Assembly: GCA_934654815.1 (NCBI GenBank)
Contig: CAKUGU010000006.1
Location: 8,066 to 72,065 of the forward strand
Source of the DNA: an uncultured Ellagibacter sp.
Lineage (GTDB): Bacteria; Actinomycetota; Coriobacteriia; Coriobacteriales; Eggerthellaceae
Length of the DNA stretch: 64,000 nt
Reading direction: 5' to 3'
Shown here piece after piece: positions 59,801 through 64,000 of this stretch (the stretch's first letter is position 1; every line of letters starts with the position of its first letter). Under the pieces are notes generated by a model. The model worked only from the letters and a program-made list of their open reading frames with translations, had not been told where the DNA came from and made no database searches. The position numbers and the translations under genes are program-made.

Positions 59801-62800
59801 CGACCGTGTTGTCAGCTGGCCTTACGGAAAAACCGGTTCGACGTATGAGGTTGAACGAGACAGCAGCTGGTGGAATAGCATTGTCGTTCAATATAAATCG
59901 GAAATACAAAAGCAGCTTCCGAATCAAGACGTTTCCGATGATATGATTGAATCGATAACGATCATTCCCTACAAGATGACGTATAACGACGATGGCAAAC
60001 ACATCGATTGTCGTGTTGTGGTGAAATGCAAGAACCTGTTTACGGCAAAATACTTTGTGAGTGATCCGTCCAATGCCTCTTCGCAGGGATTCACCGAGGT
60101 TGCGGGGAACATTGCCTATAAGTCTGGTGATACGACTAATATCACCGATCTGGTTCCCAATTTCACGGACAAATACCCGACAACTAAGACGGTTGGCGGC
60201 GTCGAGTACACGTTCGATGGGTGGTACACCGATGAGGCGTGCACGCAACGCGTGTCGCTTCCGTACACGATAACGAACAGCAACGTGAACTTCTACGCGA
60301 AGTATCTGTCGGGTCGTCAGGTTATTTACGATCTAGATGGCGGTACGTGGGGTAATAACGACGCGACCACGTATGCCGCAACTGAAGGATCCACGCAGAA
60401 AGTGAAAGCCGAGCCTACGCGTGAAGGCTATGAATTCGCCGGCTGGACCGTTTCTGGTCTCGAAGGTAAAGAAACGCTTAAGAGCAGCGATACCTTCACG
60501 ATGCCCAACAACAACGTGACCATCACGGCGAACTGGAAGCAGCTGCTTGCCTGCAAGGTGAAGTATGTTGACGAGTCGGGTAACGAAATCGCCGATGCCG
60601 ACACGCTCTACGGTCATAAGGACGAACCCGCGACTGCGGAGTCGAAGATTATCGATGGCTATCACCTGGTCAATCCTGCACAAACGTCCGGTTCCGCGAC
60701 GTTCGTCGAAGGTGAAACCCCCGAAATCGTTTTCGTCTACACGAAGGACGCCGTCGATTACAGGGTGAACTACTTCTGGAATGGCGATAAGGATAAGACC
60801 CTCGATTGGTCTACCGGTGCAGTTGCGTGGGGCGAGACCGTCAATATAGAAAAGACGATTTCTGGTTATACGGTCATGCCTAATCAAGCAACGACGCTTA
60901 CCGTTTCCCGCGACGGCAACAATACTATTAATGTGTACTACTACAAGAACGTCACGCTGACGGCAAACTCCGACACCGTGACTTACGACGGCAACCCGAA
61001 GAGTATTTCTGGCTTCACCGGTGCGCCTGAAGATGTCAAGTTCTCGAAAATCAGCGTCGGTGCTTCTGGCACGCAGGTCGGTACCTACGGCGCGACGTTC
61101 CCAAATGGTACCGTCGGCACAGTTGACGATAGCGACAAATACTACGTCGTGGATGCGATTGATGGCGCACTGACGATTAACCCGACGTCTGAGGAAGTTG
61201 TCGTCACTATCGAGGGCAAGACGGGAAGCGCAAAATACGACGGTAAATCGCACGAGGTCATTGGTTATAAAGTGACGAGCATTAAGCTTTCTGATAAAGC
61301 GACGCTCAAGTACGAAGAAAAAGACTTCGAATGCACTGCCTCAGCCACCGCAAGTGGGACCGATGCGGGTACCTACTATATGGGCCTCACCAAAGGCAGC
61401 TTCGTCAACAAGAACACGAACTTCTCGAAGGTGACGTTCGTTGTGACCGACGGCAAGCTTGAAATCGCCAAGCGCAAAGTGATCCTGACGTCTGAGAGCG
61501 ATTCGAAGCAGTACGACGGCATGCCTCTTACTAATACGAATGTAACCGTTGGCGGCGAAGATGGCTTCCTCAGCGGCCATGGAGCTGACTGCAACGTAAC
61601 GGGTTCTCAGACCGAAGTCGGCGGTACGGACAAGAACAATGTTTTCACTTACACGTTGACTGGCGGCGCGTCGGAAAAGAACTACGAAATTGAAACTGAG
61701 TACGGTACGCTTACGGTAACGGATCGCGCGGCCGATGATCTTTACGCCATTGAGGTTATCGGTAAGTCGGGCACGGCAACGTACGACGGTACAGAGCATA
61801 GTGTTTCCGGAATAACGGACGAAAGCACAACTTACACTAACGACAAGGGTGCAAAGTTCGCCATTACTGCAACTGCTGAGACGAAGGGCACCGATGCTGA
61901 CGATTACGTCAACGAGGTATCCAATGTCAAAGTAACCGATTCAAACGGTAATGATGTAACCAACCAGTTCAAGATCGCGACTAAACCTGGCACGCTCACT
62001 ATCAATCCGAAGGCCGTTACCATCAAGGCTGGTTCTGCGACCAAGAAATATGACGGCTCTGCGCTGACGGCCGATCAGGCCAACCCGAAGTTCACAACGG
62101 AAGGCTTTGAGGGAACGGACGGTATTAGCGATTGCGTTGTTGAGGGCTCGCAGACTTTGGTGGGGTCGTCAGACAGCGAGGTAAAGAGCTGGACGTTCTC
62201 CGAAAGGACGAACGGCAATAACTATGCTGTCAACACCGCTAAGGGTACGCTCACGGTTGAAAATCGCGATGCCAAGTACGCGATTACTTTGACAGGCAAG
62301 AGTGGCTCATTCACCTACGACGGGGCAGAGCACACGATTTCCGATGTTGTGGATAATACGTTCACCTTCGATGGCGTTGACTACACTGTCTCGAACTACG
62401 TGGTCAGCGGCGCGGGTACAACGTATAAAGAAGGCGGCTACCCCGTCACCGTCACGAGCGGCGAAGGCGATTACAAGGTAACTGACCCCAGCGGTAACGA
62501 CGTTACTAAACAGTTCGCCATCAGCGTCGCGCCGGGCAAGCTCACCATCAACAAGCGCCCGCTTCGCATTGTCGCGGGTTCGGCTAAAAAGAAATATGAC
62601 GGCACGCCGCTTAAAGCCTCGAATGCCAATCCGAAATACACGATCGATGAATCAACGCCACTTGCCAACGGCGATGAAATCGCGTGGGTTAATGTTAGCG
62701 GCTCTCAAACCGAAGTTGGTATGAGCAGTTCTTTCATCGGTTCAAACGGAACTGACGTTTCAATGGCCAATTATGATAGCTACGAGATTGAGCGCGTAGA

Positions 62801-64000
62801 CGGTACGCTCGAGGTCACGGCTAACGATGACCCTGTTGCGGTTACCATCAAGGAAAACAGCAAGTCGACCATTTACGATGGAACTGAGCAGAGCATTTCC
62901 GGCTATGAGGTGCAGAGCATTTCCAATCCACTGTATAAGGAAAGCGACTTCGCATACATCGGTTCAGACGCTGACAAGACCGCTTCGGGTACTGATGCGG
63001 GCGCGTACAACATGAATTTGAAGCCGGAAGACTTTGAGAATACAAGCAACAATTTCAAGAATGTGAAGTTCGAGATCGTAGACGGCACGTTGACCATCGA
63101 TAAGCGTCAGATCACGCTTGCGTCCGATACTCCGAATGCGAAAACGTACGACGGTACTCCGCTCGAAAGCAAAATTGTCCGCTTGACGGAAGGCGAGTTG
63201 GCATCGGGTGATGATTTCACTTGCGACGTGACTGGTTCTCGGACCGATGCGGGGACGAGTGATAATACGTTTTCGTATAAGCTGATTAGCAAAACGACTG
63301 GCGAGGAGCTTGCTAGGGACGACAAGGGGTACAAGAACTACGATGTCACTGTGTATCCTGGTTCGTTGACGGTGAATCCCGTCTACAGCAAGGTGACGGT
63401 GACGATCGCGGGCCATCATGATGAGCGTCCTTATAACGGTAGCGCGCTTGAAGTCGAAGGCTACGATTTTAGCTCGGACAACAAGCTCTACACCGAAGAC
63501 ATGGTCTCCTTCAACGGTTCGGCGAAGGCGTCGCAGACTGATGCTGGTACTGCTTCGATGAACCTTCCCGGCAAATTCAGCAACGCCAATCGTAACAACT
63601 TCCCTAACGTTGAATTTGTGGTAACGGATGGCTATGCAAAGGTGACGCCGGCCGAGGTAACGCTCAAGTCGGCTGATATTCACAAGGAGTACGACGGCAC
63701 TGCGCTCAAGAACGGCGATACTGCACTTGAGACCGAAAGTGGCTGGGCTCCAGGCGAAGGGGCGACGTATGCCTTCACGGGCTCTCAGACGCTTGTTGGT
63801 TCGAGCGATAACGTATTTAGCTATACGCTGAATGCCAACACCAATGCCGAAAACTACATTATCGATAAGGCTGAGGGTACGCTGACGGTTACCAATCGTG
63901 ATGCGAAGTACGAGATTACGGTTAAGGCAAACTCGGATAAGGCAACGTATGACGGCCGACAGCATTCTGCTGAGGGCCTGAAGACGACGCAGTTCGAGGT
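56823..64000 (+). CDS. Giant secreted repeat protein / adhesin (N-terminal 2,392 residues, continues beyond window)
   Basis: Open from ATG 56823 to the window end. A signal peptide with a long n-region (ANRAISVALSVVLLGFGWPT, cleavage near AYA|ED at residue 47) leads to an Ala/Ser/Thr/Glu-rich stalk (about 48-140). Bacterial Ig-like (Big2) domains lie near 526-610 (YSWSSSDEGILTVDENGQV) and 845-930. InlB-type B-repeats are seen near 790-840, 1080-1160 and 1165-1240 (FDGWYTDEACTQRV; REGYEFAGWTV). A MucBP-like repeat (KVKYVDESGNEIAD) follows. MBG-type repeats run from about 1385 onward. Any cell-wall anchor is beyond the window. A role in adhesion is inferred. The 3' half is more AT-rich than neighbouring genes. 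Confidence 0.9.
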   Translation, partial: MSNVTNAKTAKSLTDRTSLANRAISVALSVVLLGFGWPTTSLSRAYAEDAADESAQVESPAATDQPAADATTEAPAASEDSATPSTTDSSAEAPAADNAASAETSTSATAGSDTSAPAASDAPTTATQPAEAPATDDGTASVSLSLGNASIEYNNQTIALPSTSVTVPNTEDFKFAVSPDTGYEVAKVKEKTKGAASDVELAADSSGVYTVSAADVKAGATVSIETKKKATTDESAGAGTESGSSNSAAADADTSTGEVKNPEASEIDKDTVIKKDGDTATSDGEKSDDTTDEDEQAKEDAINQGSDKFDELKDGLASGSATALPGENAIADSDAIIVSSADVVTFGDVFTLTCTKGSSWEWYCGFPVSIAMGQNDQTVTFKVDNPEWSFSGNTYTYQDLITVRYDTDQYAKYSLTVTKRDFTVSPAPVFSDDEAEHYWVPTITDSKTGEVLSIDNGKFTIEYYKDGVYVGNQYDIKNKSYWNYQSGDDAHSLYGPGQYSVKVISADGWAYKSGETIVEVPDAVQPTLEIQGPDTVEQSSTIDLSTVLTPSGIEGEYSWSSSDEGILTVDENGQVTGTKPGTAKVTVKFTGADGATLTASKDVTVTKAGYSEQQAYFYLARPDLSSIDSNSTSAWLFGGEGTVYAPTGAAQGTTISGSADDAIRTAGTYYEDKTFTVNGKQYKYDADGTHTDGTFSVVWDTVKIAKGSTNSNKWDGESGVETRFNWNNLDWHVDGHIVLHDDAYATVTYEVQEAGSDTFTTASWSGNASVSDMATDGAIATVSTTTKLNELQTPNYPETRTVNGETYKLEGWYSDESLDNEVDLTSTDEVGSGTRTYYAAYIPSSLTIEGESTVEQFSTISLTANVSNGDWSPRWGGYYGTYAWSSSNDNILTVSKDGSVTTATGVLRGKATVTCTFTSYDGKTVLTATHDVEVTASTQGGEKTKFFYLNNPNTSLDVVSTGSWTSMGEGVANYSGISWKKDNGQTKIYDRVGDRVVSWPYGKTGSTYEVERDSSWWNSIVVQYKSEIQKQLPNQDVSDDMIESITIIPYKMTYNDDGKHIDCRVVVKCKNLFTAKYFVSDPSNASSQGFTEVAGNIAYKSGDTTNITDLVPNFTDKYPTTKTVGGVEYTFDGWYTDEACTQRVSLPYTITNSNVNFYAKYLSGRQVIYDLDGGTWGNNDATTYAATEGSTQKVKAEPTREGYEFAGWTVSGLEGKETLKSSDTFTMPNNNVTITANWKQLLACKVKYVDESGNEIADADTLYGHKDEPATAESKIIDGYHLVNPAQTSGSATFVEGETPEIVFVYTKDAVDYRVNYFWNGDKDKTLDWSTGAVAWGETVNIEKTISGYTVMPNQATTLTVSRDGNNTINVYYYKNVTLTANSDTVTYDGNPKSISGFTGAPEDVKFSKISVGASGTQVGTYGATFPNGTVGTVDDSDKYYVVDAIDGALTINPTSEEVVVTIEGKTGSAKYDGKSHEVIGYKVTSIKLSDKATLKYEEKDFECTASATASGTDAGTYYMGLTKGSFVNKNTNFSKVTFVVTDGKLEIAKRKVILTSESDSKQYDGMPLTNTNVTVGGEDGFLSGHGADCNVTGSQTEVGGTDKNNVFTYTLTGGASEKNYEIETEYGTLTVTDRAADDLYAIEVIGKSGTATYDGTEHSVSGITDESTTYTNDKGAKFAITATAETKGTDADDYVNEVSNVKVTDSNGNDVTNQFKIATKPGTLTINPKAVTIKAGSATKKYDGSALTADQANPKFTTEGFEGTDGISDCVVEGSQTLVGSSDSEVKSWTFSERTNGNNYAVNTAKGTLTVENRDAKYAITLTGKSGSFTYDGAEHTISDVVDNTFTFDGVDYTVSNYVVSGAGTTYKEGGYPVTVTSGEGDYKVTDPSGNDVTKQFAISVAPGKLTINKRPLRIVAGSAKKKYDGTPLKASNANPKYTIDESTPLANGDEIAWVNVSGSQTEVGMSSSFIGSNGTDVSMANYDSYEIERVDGTLEVTANDDPVAVTIKENSKSTIYDGTEQSISGYEVQSISNPLYKESDFAYIGSDADKTASGTDAGAYNMNLKPEDFENTSNNFKNVKFEIVDGTLTIDKRQITLASDTPNAKTYDGTPLESKIVRLTEGELASGDDFTCDVTGSRTDAGTSDNTFSYKLISKTTGEELARDDKGYKNYDVTVYPGSLTVNPVYSKVTVTIAGHHDERPYNGSALEVEGYDFSSDNKLYTEDMVSFNGSAKASQTDAGTASMNLPGKFSNANRNNFPNVEFVVTDGYAKVTPAEVTLKSADIHKEYDGTALKNGDTALETESGWAPGEGATYAFTGSQTLVGSSDNVFSYTLNANTNAENYIIDKAEGTLTVTNRDAKYEITVKANSDKATYDGRQHSAEGLKTTQFE
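60984..64000 (+). repeat. Array of alternating MBG-type repeats (12 YDG/YNG motifs in window)
   Basis: The motif TYR-[DN]-GLY begins at bases 60984, 61236, 61512, 61782, 62049, 62316, 62595, 62874, 63147, 63432, 63690 and 63948. From 61236 two forms alternate. Form A (61236, 61782, 62316, 62874, 63432, 63948) is followed by an [KE]-[HQ] or similar then a Gly-x motif and codes YDGTEHSVSGI-like sequence. Form B (61512, 62049, 62595, 63147, 63690) codes YDGTPLKASNA-like sequence. Each A+B pair spans roughly 515-560 bases. The array continues past the window. Confidence 0.85.

Noticed and set aside
58359-60248. 629-codon frame antisense to the giant surface protein, and further minus-strand frames to 63965
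   Set aside because: The plus strand is continuously open with Big2, InlB and MBG repeats in one frame; the minus frames show no domain or ribosome site.
60984-64000. Regularly spaced repeats considered as a CRISPR array
   Set aside because: Units are about 270 bases, diverged and protein-coding in one frame; no short identical repeats with unique spacers.

Overview
The window looks like origin-proximal chromosome from a high-GC anaerobe of the class Coriobacteriia, most likely family Eggerthellaceae. This is inferred from gene order and content, not from a database search. It opens in the canonical yidD-yidC-khpB(jag)-rsmG-parA-parB block found next to oriC. The sequence carries ten parS-like sites (core TGTTTCACGTGAAACA): eight exact and two with one mismatch. 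Nine lie in the first 22 kb and one lies inside a gene at 43.1 kb. No tRNA, rRNA, IS element, prophage or CRISPR array was recognised.

Layout. 1-4.4 kb: membrane insertase, RNA-binding protein, 16S methyltransferase and the partition genes. 4.4-11.5 kb: rlmN, ddl, a tail-anchored unknown, a DinG-type exonuclease/helicase and a single-pass membrane protein. 11.5-18.4 kb: a large membrane protein with an apparently degenerate M28 peptidase fold, a 49-residue zinc-ribbon protein, and a LysR regulator / PaaK-like CoA ligase / HTH-less LysR effector-domain trio. 18.4-30.0 kb: a selenium and sulfur region (selB, selA, yedF, DUF3343, a PucR-type regulator, a sugar-isomerase-fold protein, sufE, an unknown, sufS, selD). 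selD itself carries an in-frame UGA (Sec). 30.4-36.4 kb: a formate dehydrogenase-N operon whose catalytic subunit has a UGA codon followed by an E. coli-like SECIS hairpin, then fdhE. 36.5-42.4 kb: a BvgS-type hybrid histidine kinase, a solute-binding lipoprotein and a second hybrid kinase split by an apparent frameshift. 42.6-45.8 kb: a 2-oxoacid:ferredoxin oxidoreductase (gamma-delta fusion, alpha, beta). 45.8-49.7 kb: a membrane LuxR regulator divergent from a FecBCD-type ABC importer. 49.7-53.6 kb: a minimal type IV pilus-like operon. 53.9-55.5 kb: a hipBA module behind a long inverted repeat. 55.5-64 kb: a transglutaminase-like lipoprotein and the first 2,392 residues of a giant secreted protein with alternating MBG-type repeats, running off the end.

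How it fits together. Selenocysteine synthesis (SelA, SelB, SelD, with YedF/DUF3343 and SufS/SufE as candidate Se/S handlers) sits beside the formate dehydrogenase that needs it, and SelD also needs it. Formate oxidation and 2-oxoacid oxidation would feed quinones and ferredoxin. The sensor kinases, the membrane LuxR regulator and the binding proteins suggest nutrient-responsive control of this anaerobic respiratory block.

Items most worth a second look: parS sites built into terminator-like palindromes and one inside a coding sequence; a free-standing LysR effector domain next to its full-length paralogue; the degenerate M28 protein with a disordered insert of about 700 residues; the isomerase-fold protein in the Suf/Sel context; and the split kinase gene.
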